Assembly: GCA_013416795.1 (NCBI GenBank)
Contig: RQSC01000033.1
Coordinates: forward strand, 401,514-453,396
Direction: 5' to 3'
DNA length: 51,883 nt
Origin: Prasinococcaceae sp. CCMP 1430
Lineage: Eukaryota; Prasinodermophyta; Palmophyllophyceae; Prasinococcales; Prasinococcaceae
Shown here piece by piece: positions 30,497-39,506 of the stretch. The first letter of the stretch is position 1. Each line of letters starts with the position of its first letter. The notes beneath the pieces were generated by a model. The model was not told the origin of the DNA, did no database searches, and saw only the letters and a list, made by a program, of their open reading frames with translations. A program made the position numbers and the translations under genes.

Positions 30497-32062
30497 TTAC
30501 GACGCACACCCGTCCTCGACGACGAATGTCCTCAGCTTCCTCTGCATGGCATCGAAGGCACGCGACCCCATGAGCAGCTCCAAGCGCAAATAATCGGAGG
30601 AGGCGCCAAACTGAGTGCCCGCCCGTCCTTTGATTCCCGCCCCCTGCAGGAGCGACGCATAACAGTCGGCGGCCTTCGTGCAGCGCAACCAGGCGTACGC
30701 CGGCGATGACTCGTCGTCGCGCGGATGGAGCTCCAGGCACGTCGCGTTGCCGCTGGCGCCCAGTATCTCCTCCAGCGTGTCCCACCGCCCGTGCATTGTG
30801 TCGCGCGCCCACGAGAGCACAGGATAGCCACGTTTCCTCTCGGATGCCAATATCGTCGACGCGCGCAGCTGCGCCTCTCTGGAGACGCCGCCATTGACTC
30901 CCACGTACGCTTTGAGCCTCTCAGCAATCGACTCATTCCGGGTGAACGCCCATCCGACGCGGGAGGACGCGTGGCCAGTCAGTTTTGAAAGAGTGAAGAG
31001 AACGATGTCGTTCTCCTGCGCGTTTCTGGCCCGGTCGCCGGCGATGGAGGTGTAGTGGGGCCAGTAATACGCACTGTCCCACACGACACTCAACGAGGTG
31101 CCAGCAGGCGTAGCACCACCCTCTGTGAGGCGCCGCACGGTGGACCCCCGCATCGTGCCATCGGGGTTGTTTGGGCTCGTGACGAATTCGAGAACGTGCG
31201 CACTCGCGTTTGACGTCCCGGCCGAGGCTGTGGTGGCGGCCTCTGCGGCCGACTGGAGCCACTCCCTGCCGAAGAAGTCGCTCGTGGACTTGTAGCCAGA
31301 GTAGAAGGGGACGTCGCTATACACCGCGATGCGCGTCCCCAAGTTGTATCCGTACAGCGCAGCCGATATGAGCTCTGTGCTTCCAACCGCTGGGATGTAA
31401 TGGAAGCCCTCCGGGTCGAAGTTCCCCACGGCGCCGTGGAGGGCGCGGACCTCTTCTTCAAGGAGGTCAACGCAAATGTCAGCACCAGGTGCGAAGCCGC
31501 CGCAGCCGCCTGCACCCACGACTCCTCCGTAGCCGATGTGATAGTACGGCTCGATATTCACAACCGTGTCCACTGATGCCGCAGGCTGCTCGCTGCGAAG
31601 ACCATGCCAGTACTCCTCGAACATGAAGGGCGAGCCGGAACTCGCCGCGACAACGCACTCAGCGTCTGAGACGACCGTGTCGCACGCAGCGCCCGAGGCA
31701 CATGCATCGCATCTGCACACGCTGTCCTCGAGCATGCCACGGCCACCACAGGCCTCGAGCGGGTCCACAACCGCAGCGTTGGGCGCGGCGGCCTGCGCGT
31801 CGCTGCCATGGCCTGTGACGACGACCGCTGCCAGCGCGATGGCTAGCACCACGGCGGCGCCCGCGGCCGCGACCGCCGTGAGCTTGTAGCGACGCAACGC
31901 ATTGCGCGCCTCCACGGCGAGCGCAGCGTAGTCCACCGACTGCTCCACGTCAACCGCGAGGCCGTTGCCGTCGCCGCCGCTGCTGCCGCCGCCCGCGGCG
32001 TCGGCGCCTCCTGCTTCCCCGAGCTCCAGGCTGCTGTACGCGCCCCCTCGCCGCCCCGCCAT
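30497..32062 (-). CDS. Alliinase / tryptophan aminotransferase-related (TAA1/TAR-like) enzyme, membrane anchored
   Basis: A PLP enzyme of 521 aa in one exon. A single TM helix at residues ~61-83 (AVVLAIALAAVVVTG) follows a cytosolic Gly/Ala-rich head, so it is probably a type II membrane protein. An EGF-like alliinase segment with clustered Cys (CRCDACASGAACD) precedes the aminotransferase core: YIPAVGSTELISAALYGYN, VTSPNNPDG, VVWDSAYYWPHYT and the PLP Lys360 in LFTLSKLTGHASSRVGWAF. TAA1/TAR enzymes convert tryptophan to indole-3-pyruvate, and alliinases cleave Cys sulfoxides. The SPNNPDG and EGF features fit both, so the substrate is open. An ER-membrane location is inferred. Confidence 0.85.
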   Translation of the reverse strand: MAGRRGGAYSSLELGEAGGADAAGGGSSGGDGNGLAVDVEQSVDYAALAVEARNALRRYKLTAVAAAGAAVVLAIALAAVVVTGHGSDAQAAAPNAAVVDPLEACGGRGMLEDSVCRCDACASGAACDTVVSDAECVVAASSGSPFMFEEYWHGLRSEQPAASVDTVVNIEPYYHIGYGGVVGAGGCGGFAPGADICVDLLEEEVRALHGAVGNFDPEGFHYIPAVGSTELISAALYGYNLGTRIAVYSDVPFYSGYKSTSDFFGREWLQSAAEAATTASAGTSNASAHVLEFVTSPNNPDGTMRGSTVRRLTEGGATPAGTSLSVVWDSAYYWPHYTSIAGDRARNAQENDIVLFTLSKLTGHASSRVGWAFTRNESIAERLKAYVGVNGGVSREAQLRASTILASERKRGYPVLSWARDTMHGRWDTLEEILGASGNATCLELHPRDDESSPAYAWLRCTKAADCYASLLQGAGIKGRAGTQFGASSDYLRLELLMGSRAFDAMQRKLRTFVVEDGCAS

Positions 32063-32524
32063 GCTATGCTACCTGGTGCGCGGGCGCGGCCAGCCAGCCG
32101 CGGGGCTGAGCAGGCCCGCCGCGCCGTCGCGAGCTCGCCTTGCCTCCCCCCCTCCCCCCGCGCGCGCCCCCGGCGCTCTCCTCCCCGCGCTGCCCGCTGG
32201 CGCCGCCGGCGCACGGTGTGGCGTCGCGGCACACGCGCATGACAGCGCGCAGCGCGGTGGCGCCATCTTTGCGTTTCTTTGGATAGGGCACAGCCAGCCA
32301 GCCGCCAACGAGCGCGGGCGGCGCCGCGGGGATGTGCCACAACGCCATTGCCATCGCCAGCGCCATCACCAGCGTCATCGTGGGCGCACGCGTCAGCTCC
32401 AGCTCCAGCTCCACCTTCAGCGCCAGCGCCAGCGCCTCGCCTCGCAGCAGCGCAACCCAGCGCGGCGCCTCGGCGGCGGGGCGGTCCGCGGCGTGCGGCG
32501 GCAGAACTGGCGGCGGCTGCGGCG
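32063..32524. promoter_or_regulatory. Divergent promoter region, aminotransferase (-) / homoserine dehydrogenase (+)
   Basis: 462 bases between divergent start codons, GC-rich, with an imperfect CAGCGCCAT-like hexamer and nonamer repeat series around 32340-32450. No separate gene is supported, although the dehydrogenase frame stays open leftwards to about 32279 without an ATG. Confidence 0.45.
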
Positions 32525-33658
32525 ATGCCGTCGTCTCTCGCGGTGGTCCTCGTCGGCCCTGGGCTCGTGGGCTCGACGCTTCTGTCGCAGATAGCGGCGA
32601 ACAAGGCGGAGCACGCGAAGCGCGGCCTTGACCTGCGCGTCGCCGCTGTCGCAAACAGCCGCGCGCTCCTGGCAGAGAACCCCGCCGGCGCGGGTGTGAA
32701 TCTCGAGTCGGACGCGTGGAAGGCTGGTCTCGCCGACCCAGCCGCACACCGCGGCGAGGCGACCTTGGATGCCGTCGCCTCGGCAGTCGAGGCCCTTGTC
32801 TGCAAGGACAGCGGCGTGGTCGTGTGCGACTGCACGGCGTCGGGCGCCGTCGCTGGCGAGTACAGCCGCTGGCTGCGCGCGGGCGCGAGCGTAGTCACGC
32901 CCAACAAGAAGGCGAACAGCTCCTCCAAGGCAGGATACGCGGAGCTGCGCGAGCTCTCGCGCCGTGGCGAGCCGCTCGCAGGGCCGCGCTACTTTTACGA
33001 GGCCACTGTCGGCGCAGGGCTACCCATCCTCTCGACGCTACAGTCGCTGATCGCGACGGGCGACAAGGTGAAGCGCATCGAAGGCATCTTCTCGGGCACG
33101 CTGTCGTACATCTTCAACGAGTACGACGCCACCAAGCGCTTCTCCGACGTGGTCAAGGAGGCCAAGAGCCTCGGCTACACCGAGCCCGATCCGCGCGATG
33201 ACCTCGACGGCATGGACGTTGCGAGGAAAGTGACTATCCTCGCGCGCGAGTGTGGGCTCGACGCCATCGAGGATGCCGCTGCCGTGGAGAAGCGTTCGTT
33301 GGTGCCACCAGAGCTCAAGGATGTGGCGAGCATCGACGAGTTCATGGCGCGTCTGCCCGACTTCGACGGCGCGATCTCGGAGGAGGCTCGGGCGGCTGAT
33401 GCCGAGGGAAAGGTGCTGCGATGCGTTGGAGTGGTCGACTGCGAGAACGGCACCGTGAGCGTCGAGCTGGGGCGCTACGACAGGTCGCACCCGTTCGCGC
33501 AGCTCAAGGGGTCGGACAACATCGTGAGCTTCCAGACGGAGCGCTATGACTCGCAGCCCATCATCGTCCGCGGGCCCGGCGCCGGCGCGCCGCAAACGGC
33601 GGCCGGCGTCTACACTGACATTCTCGCCATAGGTCGCGGCCTTGGCACGGCTGTGTAG
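32525..33658 (+). CDS. Homoserine dehydrogenase (monofunctional)
   Basis: Reduces aspartate semialdehyde to homoserine with NAD(P)H on the way to threonine and methionine. It has 377 aa in one exon. The Rossmann start is VVLVGPGLVGSTLL with the Gly-rich loop. VVCDCTASGAVAGEYSRW and VTPNKKANSS follow, then the catalytic region FYEATVGAGLPILSTLQSL, KRIEGIFSGTLSYIFNEYD and GYTEPDPRDDLDGMDVARKV. There is no aspartokinase domain and no ACT domain, unlike plant bifunctional enzymes. From the first ATG no transit peptide is present; either the enzyme is cytosolic or an upstream exon is missing. Its stop codon is 12 bases from that of NAT10. Confidence 0.93.
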   Translation: MPSSLAVVLVGPGLVGSTLLSQIAANKAEHAKRGLDLRVAAVANSRALLAENPAGAGVNLESDAWKAGLADPAAHRGEATLDAVASAVEALVCKDSGVVVCDCTASGAVAGEYSRWLRAGASVVTPNKKANSSSKAGYAELRELSRRGEPLAGPRYFYEATVGAGLPILSTLQSLIATGDKVKRIEGIFSGTLSYIFNEYDATKRFSDVVKEAKSLGYTEPDPRDDLDGMDVARKVTILARECGLDAIEDAAAVEKRSLVPPELKDVASIDEFMARLPDFDGAISEEARAADAEGKVLRCVGVVDCENGTVSVELGRYDRSHPFAQLKGSDNIVSFQTERYDSQPIIVRGPGAGAPQTAAGVYTDILAIGRGLGTAV

Positions 33659-33670
33659 GAATTACAAAAA

Positions 33671-36600
33671 TTACTTGGCGCCCTTCTTCTTCTTCTTTCC
33701 CGGCGTCTTAGCCTTCTTGCCGTCGTTGGACTTGCGCTTCTTGGCCATGTTGCGGCGCTCGGCTGCCGCCGCATCGGCTGCGCTCGCCTTCACTGAGAGC
33801 GTGCCCGATCCGGGCAGCGCACCGCCCTTCAGCGCAGCGTCGAAGGCCTTGTTTGCGTCAGCGGAGATGCCGAACTCCTCGCGCAGCCGGTCCTCGCTCA
33901 GGGCGCCCTTGCGCGCCGAGGCCGCCTCCGCGCGCGCCTCTCTGGCGTCGGCGTCCTCCGCTGCCTTCGCCGCGCCTGCCTCAAGGTCCTCCTCGAGGCG
34001 CGCGGCTCCTTCCTCGTCAACGCGCCCCGCGCCCGGCAGCGGCGCGCGCGGCAGCGCCCTCTCTGCGCGCCTGCTCTCGCGCCCGTCGAGCAGCTTGTAA
34101 AGCTTCGTCAAAGCCTTCGAGAAGAGTGCCAGCGCCTGCTGCGCCTGCACATCGAGCTCACCAGCCACGTCTTCCACGCTCTTGTGCTGCAGCCCCACTC
34201 CCAGCAGCAGCGTCGCCTGGATGTACGTCATGCTCACCGGGAGGCCGCCGGCCACGTATGCGCGCGCGAGGGGCGGCACGAGGTCCATCACCAGCCTATA
34301 GTCCGCCAGGTTGCGCGAGTACGCCTCCAGCCGTTTCATGTCGTACGGTGACACCACCTCATGCACCTCAGTGCGGTCCGCCGCCTCCTGCGAAAAGGTC
34401 GTCTTCGGTGCCATCACACTCAGCGCCAGCGCCGAGGGCGCGCCGCGGAACGAGGAGGCGAGCAGGCTGGCGTATCGCGCGCGGAAGTCCTTGACGAAGG
34501 GCGCCAGCCACAGCGCGTCGTTGTCCGCGCCGTCCTTCCGCCCGGTCGCATCCGCGCCACCGTCCGCGCCCGTGTGCACAGCCTCCACGTTGGCACCCTC
34601 CATGGGCTTGCACATGATGCACGTGTGCTCCCCAGTGACATCCGAGGGCGTCTGGCGCACGTACACGGGCATGTAGCCCTGGCGCGACCAGAAGTTGAAG
34701 AGCTGTTGCGTCAGGCCGTACGACACGCCCAGCCAGTGCACCTCCTCGGGCGCCCGCTCGGGCAGCCCGACCAGCAGCGGCCCCAGGTCGGTGCGCGGCG
34801 CGATCTTCTCCGTGCGCAGGTCACCGCCCCCCGCGGCGGTACCTGCGGCAGCCGGTCGCATCTCGGCGGCCTCGACGGTGGGATCGGCGAAGGCGCCCGC
34901 GTAGTACCTTTCCAGCAGCTGCGCGGCGCGCGACCCGTAGCCTGCGCCGCAGAGATCGGGATGTGTGGCAATGCGGACGATGCGCGCGCCGCTGAGCCCC
35001 GCGAACGCCCCGTCCCGGAACTGGTTGCTGACCGTCCACGGGATGAGGTCACCGTGCGGTGCGAGCGCACCGCGTTCGAGCGACTTCAGCGCGCTCGCCT
35101 TCGAGATTTGGCCCTCCAGGCACACCTGCACCACGGCGAGGATGTCAGGCAGTGCGTTCACAGTTTCGTCGACCGGCGCCAGCAGCACGAAGAGCTGGTG
35201 CGCGGGTGCGTCGCTCATGAGCTGCAGGTCGTTTGGCGTGTTCTTGTAGTGCGAGCTCACGTAGAGCGCGATCATGCGCTGCAGGAAGACCTCCGACGCC
35301 GCGTGGTAGCTGAAGAGCGTGTCGCGGTTCACGTAGTACAGCTCGCACCTGTCTGGCGAGGGCAGCGCGCGCGTGATGCGCGGCACGTGCTTGGCGGCAT
35401 CGAGGCACAGCAGGCTCGACAACCACGACTCGGTCGGGTCCCCCTCAGCGTAGCGGATGGGCTCCTCCAGCGTAACCTCCTTGAAGACACGCCCTCCGCC
35501 ACCGGCGCCGTCGGCGGCGGCCGCGTCCGCCGCGCCGTCGCCGCCCTTGCCGACACCGTCGACATCGCCGCCCTCCTTGGCGTTGTGGTCGTCCTTGGTG
35601 CCGGTGCTCTTCGCGGCGGCAGCCACAGCCGCGGCTGCCTGCCCACCCGTCGCCTGCGAGCGCAGCTGCGACATCAGCTTGAGCGACAGGGCGCGGCCGG
35701 TCCCCTCGTAGCCGTTGACGGTGGAGGACAGGAAGACCAGGTACGGGCCGAGCAGCGCCTTGACGACCGGCAGCGGGATCGCCGCGGCCTCGTCGATGAC
35801 GAGAAGCTCGGCCTGCGCGAGGCGCTCGTGGTGCTGCGGCAGCACGTACTGCACCGTCTGGCGGTGATCGCGGAAGACGTTGATGCGCACGACGGCCTTG
35901 TTGAAATCTGGGTTGGTCGACTCCACCACGGTGTAGTCAATGTGCTCCTTCCAGCCGAGCGCCTCGAGGCCGCGCACGATGAAATCAAAGAGAGTCTTCA
36001 GGTTCTCCGGCGTGGGCGCGGTGACGAAGACGTTCGAGTAGCCCAGGCCGAGCGCGCCGGCCACCGCGAGTCCGAGCGCGGCCGACTTGCCGCGGCCGCG
36101 CGCAGCGGTAAGCGCGACCGTCGAGCGCAGCGTGCGCTCCGACGCCGCGTCCAGGAAGGTGAGCAGTGCGCGCGCCTGGTCGAGCGTCTTGCAACGCTCG
36201 AGCAGGGAGCCCGCGGGCTGCGTGTCCGCCAGCGAGAGCTGCAAGTCGGCGAGCTCGCGCTGGTTGGGCGTGCGCATGTCGGCCTCGCCGTCGTCGGCGT
36301 CGAGCCCCGCGCCGCGCGACGGCTTGAGCGCGCGCACGTGCGAGCTGAGCGGCAGGATGTTGAGCTCGTCGTCCATGACAATGGCCGCGCGATTGTCTGC
36401 CAGCGAGAGGATGAAGCGCTCGTTGAAGCGCGGCACCACCTCGGTGTGGGCCTCGGTACGGTAGCGCGCGTGCACGTCCATGCTCATCGAGTACAGCTTG
36501 CGCAGCGAAGTGAGCGTGGACAGCAGCAGCACGATGACGCCACCGCCCTCGACGGTCTCGATGGTGCGAGCGAGCAGGTTCGGCGTGAGCGACTCAAAGT

Positions 36601-36970
36601 CCTGCAGCACGCACATGCCGAAGGTCTGGCCCAGCACCGACGCACTGTCGTTGTAGTACGTGTAGCGGATGTTGGTGGACGCCATGAAGAGCGAGAAGGG
36701 GTCCTCCTTCTCGGCGTCCAGCAGGCCGCGCTGCAGCAGCTTCCTGATCTGTCGCATGCGCTTCTTGCGGTGGCTCGACAGGTAGAGCTCCTTCTTGTAG
36801 CACCACAGCACGCTGGGCCTCGCCTTGACGCTCGCCTTGCTCAGCATGTAGTGCAGGTTGACCACCTGCTCGCGGCCGCGGTCGCCGACGACGACGAACA
36901 CGCTGCGGTGGCCGCTCTTGACGCCATTCTCGACGAGCGTGCGGATGCGCGCGTCGACCTTCTTGCGCAT
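33671..36970 (-). CDS. NAT10: RNA cytidine acetyltransferase (NAT10/Kre33)
   Basis: Makes N4-acetylcytidine in 18S rRNA and some tRNAs; a nucleolar enzyme needed for small-subunit assembly. It has 1099 aa in one exon. It begins MRKKVDARIRTLVENGVKSG and has an N-terminal DUF1726 region (SVLWCYKKELYLSSHRKKRM). The ATPase/helicase core has a Walker A (TAARGRGKSAALGLAV) and a DEAA box (LLVIDEAAAIPLP). The GNAT fold follows (VRIATHPDLCGAGYGSRAAQ), then the tRNA-binding domain, and a Lys-rich nucleolar tail (KKRKSNDGKKAKTPGKKKKK). An Ala/Gly/Asp-rich insertion of ~60 residues sits in the helicase part (near 35490-35640) and is not usual. The gene is complete, and its start lies 73 bases from the sequence gap. 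Confidence 0.96.
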   Translation of the reverse strand: MRKKVDARIRTLVENGVKSGHRSVFVVVGDRGREQVVNLHYMLSKASVKARPSVLWCYKKELYLSSHRKKRMRQIRKLLQRGLLDAEKEDPFSLFMASTNIRYTYYNDSASVLGQTFGMCVLQDFESLTPNLLARTIETVEGGGVIVLLLSTLTSLRKLYSMSMDVHARYRTEAHTEVVPRFNERFILSLADNRAAIVMDDELNILPLSSHVRALKPSRGAGLDADDGEADMRTPNQRELADLQLSLADTQPAGSLLERCKTLDQARALLTFLDAASERTLRSTVALTAARGRGKSAALGLAVAGALGLGYSNVFVTAPTPENLKTLFDFIVRGLEALGWKEHIDYTVVESTNPDFNKAVVRINVFRDHRQTVQYVLPQHHERLAQAELLVIDEAAAIPLPVVKALLGPYLVFLSSTVNGYEGTGRALSLKLMSQLRSQATGGQAAAAVAAAAKSTGTKDDHNAKEGGDVDGVGKGGDGAADAAAADGAGGGGRVFKEVTLEEPIRYAEGDPTESWLSSLLCLDAAKHVPRITRALPSPDRCELYYVNRDTLFSYHAASEVFLQRMIALYVSSHYKNTPNDLQLMSDAPAHQLFVLLAPVDETVNALPDILAVVQVCLEGQISKASALKSLERGALAPHGDLIPWTVSNQFRDGAFAGLSGARIVRIATHPDLCGAGYGSRAAQLLERYYAGAFADPTVEAAEMRPAAAGTAAGGGDLRTEKIAPRTDLGPLLVGLPERAPEEVHWLGVSYGLTQQLFNFWSRQGYMPVYVRQTPSDVTGEHTCIMCKPMEGANVEAVHTGADGGADATGRKDGADNDALWLAPFVKDFRARYASLLASSFRGAPSALALSVMAPKTTFSQEAADRTEVHEVVSPYDMKRLEAYSRNLADYRLVMDLVPPLARAYVAGGLPVSMTYIQATLLLGVGLQHKSVEDVAGELDVQAQQALALFSKALTKLYKLLDGRESRRAERALPRAPLPGAGRVDEEGAARLEEDLEAGAAKAAEDADAREARAEAASARKGALSEDRLREEFGISADANKAFDAALKGGALPGSGTLSVKASAADAAAAERRNMAKKRKSNDGKKAKTPGKKKKKGAK

Positions 36971-37043
36971 GGCGCGCGGCGGGCGGCCGGCCGGGCGCCG
37001 GGCGAGCGCCGGGACGCGCCCGACAGCAGGTGTGGCGCCCGCG

Positions 37044-37393
37044 NNNNNNNNNNNNNNNNNNNNNNNNNNNNNNNNNNNNNNNNNNNNNNNNNNNNNNNNN
37101 NNNNNNNNNNNNNNNNNNNNNNNNNNNNNNNNNNNNNNNNNNNNNNNNNNNNNNNNNNNNNNNNNNNNNNNNNNNNNNNNNNNNNNNNNNNNNNNNNNNN
37201 NNNNNNNNNNNNNNNNNNNNNNNNNNNNNNNNNNNNNNNNNNNNNNNNNNNNNNNNNNNNNNNNNNNNNNNNNNNNNNNNNNNNNNNNNNNNNNNNNNNN
37301 NNNNNNNNNNNNNNNNNNNNNNNNNNNNNNNNNNNNNNNNNNNNNNNNNNNNNNNNNNNNNNNNNNNNNNNNNNNNNNNNNNNNNNNNNNNNN
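37044..37393. other. Assembly gap of 350 N
   Basis: Undetermined bases. The gap probably hides the NAT10 promoter and the 5' end of the rubredoxin gene; its true length is unknown. Confidence 1.
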
Positions 37394-37833
37394 CGAGGGG
37401 CGCGGCGCGGCGCGCGCGCGGACGCTGCGCGGCGGGCGGCGAGCAAGGCAAAGCGCTGTCGGCGAAGGACCTGCTGGGCGACGATGAGCCAGCCAAGCCG
37501 CAAAAGCCAGACGAGAGCTTCATGGTCGTGGGCGCCGACGACTTCGAGTGCCGCAGCTGCCAGTATGTCTACGACCCCGAGAAGGGCGACGCAGTCTCGG
37601 GCATTGCGGTGGGCGTCAAGTTCCAGGACCTGCCGGAGGACTACTGCTGCCCGACGTGCGGCGCGGGCAAGCTTCAGTTCTCGAGCAAGGGCAAGGTCAT
37701 CGCCGGCTTCTCACAGAACCAGCAGTACGGCTTCGGTGGCAACTCGCTCGACGGCGGGCAGAAGAACCTCCTTATCTGGAGCTCCTTCGCGGTCTTCTTC
37801 CTGCTCTTCATGAGCGGCTACCTCTTCCACTAG
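37394..37833 (+). CDS. Membrane-anchored rubredoxin (RBD1/RubA-like), 5' end in gap
   Basis: A small iron protein needed for photosystem II assembly in cyanobacteria and plastids. The visible 146 codons contain two CxxC knuckles (FECRSCQYVYDPEKGD and YCCPTCGAGKLQF) that bind one Fe, a Gly/Ser linker, and one C-terminal TM helix (LLIWSSFAVFFLLFMSGYLF) that would anchor it in the thylakoid. The segment before the first knuckle (KALSAKDLLGDDEPAKPQKP) is a typical linker. The transit peptide and start codon fall in the N gap. The identification is firm; thylakoid location follows from family knowledge. Confidence 0.9.
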
Positions 37834-38513
37834 GTCGTCGGCGCGGGACGCGGCGATGGCCACCACACACGCGGGACGTCGTTTCGCGCGAGCGGGAGCG
37901 CCCCGCCGGCGAGCGGGCGGCTGCTCCTCGCCGCCACGCGCGCCTGTGGCTTGTCTGGCGAGCGCGTTCCACGCAGACGTAACTGGACAGTACCATACAT
38001 ACGCGCCGGCCCCGTTCGCGACCTCCCTACCCCTCCCCCCCTCCGGACACGTCGCTCGCGCGTGGCTGCGCGCGCGCACGCTCCCCGTGCCCCGGAGCCT
38101 GCTGCACCGCGGCCGCCCCCGCCCCCGCGCCCGTGCCGTTCCCGCCGCAGGCTTCGATGCGCTGCGCGAGGCCGTGTGCGCAGGCGGAGGCCGCCCCCGC
38201 CCCCGCGCCCGTGCCGCGCCCGCCGCGCTGCTGCCCCGCGCTGCATGCGTGCGTTCGCAAAGACAACAAAGGGGTGCGTGTGCGCGGCGGTTGGGGTTGT
38301 TGCGAAGTGTATTTCACATGAATTACATTTTGATATTACAACAAACCCTATATATATCAAACCCAAAACAGCGTATTTGCGCTCCTCGGTCCCGGGCAGG
38401 CGTTCCCCCTGGGCGCCAACCGCCGCCCTGGCGCCCGGGGCGGCGCCCCGGGCTGCACACGGCGCGCGCGGCGCGGCCGCGCGGCCCTGCGGCGGGGCAC
38501 GAGCCGCTCGTTG

Positions 38514-38514
38514 N
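38514..38514. other. Single ambiguous base, possible contig join
   Basis: The N lies five bases before a perfect 22-base inverted repeat. Foldback DNA of this kind often stops reads or assembly. Confidence 0.5.
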
Positions 38515-38518
38515 GCGG

Positions 38519-38578
38519 CGGCCTCGAGCACGCGGCACGCCGCCTCTTGCATGCGCGCGTGCCGCGTGCTCGAGGCCG
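38519..38578. repeat. Perfect 22-bp inverted repeat with a 16-base loop
   Basis: Arms 38519-38540 and 38557-38578 are exact reverse complements, GC-rich and centred on an XhoI-like CTCGAG. No coding context is seen. It could be a foldback artefact or the end of a mobile element. Confidence 0.85.
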
Positions 38579-39506
38579 GTGCGAGTTACGGTTCATTCAT
38601 TCGGGTCACTCACGCTTTTTACGGAAAAGGGTTTCTATCACATGCGCACAGCATAGCCGGGGTCGCGGCCGGCGTGCCGACGCGCGTGTGGCGCCCCGGC
38701 GCGCCGGGCGCGCGCCGGAATTCTCTCCCGCGAATTTGGAAAATCAAATCGAATGTGCAATGCCAGCAGCTGCCGGCGGCGAAAGCGCGGCGGCCGGCGA
38801 AGCGCCGGCTCCCCCGGCCGGTCGCGAAACGCCGCGGGTTTTGCGATTTCGCGCGAAACCGCTTTGGGATCGATGGGCGCCGCGCGCGTTTTCGCCGGCG
38901 CGGTTTCGCGGCGCGATCCGCGTGTTCGTGGCTGTGGGTGACTGGGCGGGTGCGCTGCCGCCCGCCGCCGCGGCCGGTGCCGGGCGCACGGCGCTGGAAG
39001 GAGGAGGTCGCCTGGGCCAGCCATCGTCACGGGCTGGGGTGGAGCCTGGGCGGGGGCACTGCCGCGCCCCCGGCGTGCCCGCGCGTGCAGCAGGCGGGCA
39101 CCGCGCTGCCGCGTGGCTGCGCGCGGCGCTGCGAGCAGTCATTCACCGGAGCGAACCTAACCTTATCCAAAAAGGAGGGGCCGACGCGTCCGATTGAATT
39201 GATCCTGATTGTACAGTACCGCAAACAATGCAAGACCAAACCCAAACGACTGGAGCCAGGGCGGGGAGCGCGGTCGCCACCCACCCACGCCGCGGGTTCG
39301 TGCAGGCGCCGCGGCGCCCGCCGCCACAGGGCGCCCGCCCCACCCACCCCTCACCCAAACCCCTCCCCCAAACCCACGCGCGCGCGCACCACGCACGTGC
39401 GATCCACGCAGACGCGCTCGTCAGCGCGCCGAGCATGCGCCAGGCGGCGGTGCTGCGGCGCCTCGGCGTGATGCGCCCCGCGCATCGCCGCGCGCCGCGC
39501 TCCCGA

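Larger units (their letters stand above)
37834..39506. other. GC-rich stretch without recognised genes, ending at the plastid junction
   Basis: 1.67 kb. It holds a 28-base direct repeat (38112-38139 and 38189-38216), an AT island at 38305-38375 and an N at 38514. A 22-base inverted repeat follows the N directly. A second AT-richer island lies at 39170-39240. Open frames here are low-complexity Arg/Ala/Pro/Gly translations. Confidence 0.45.
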
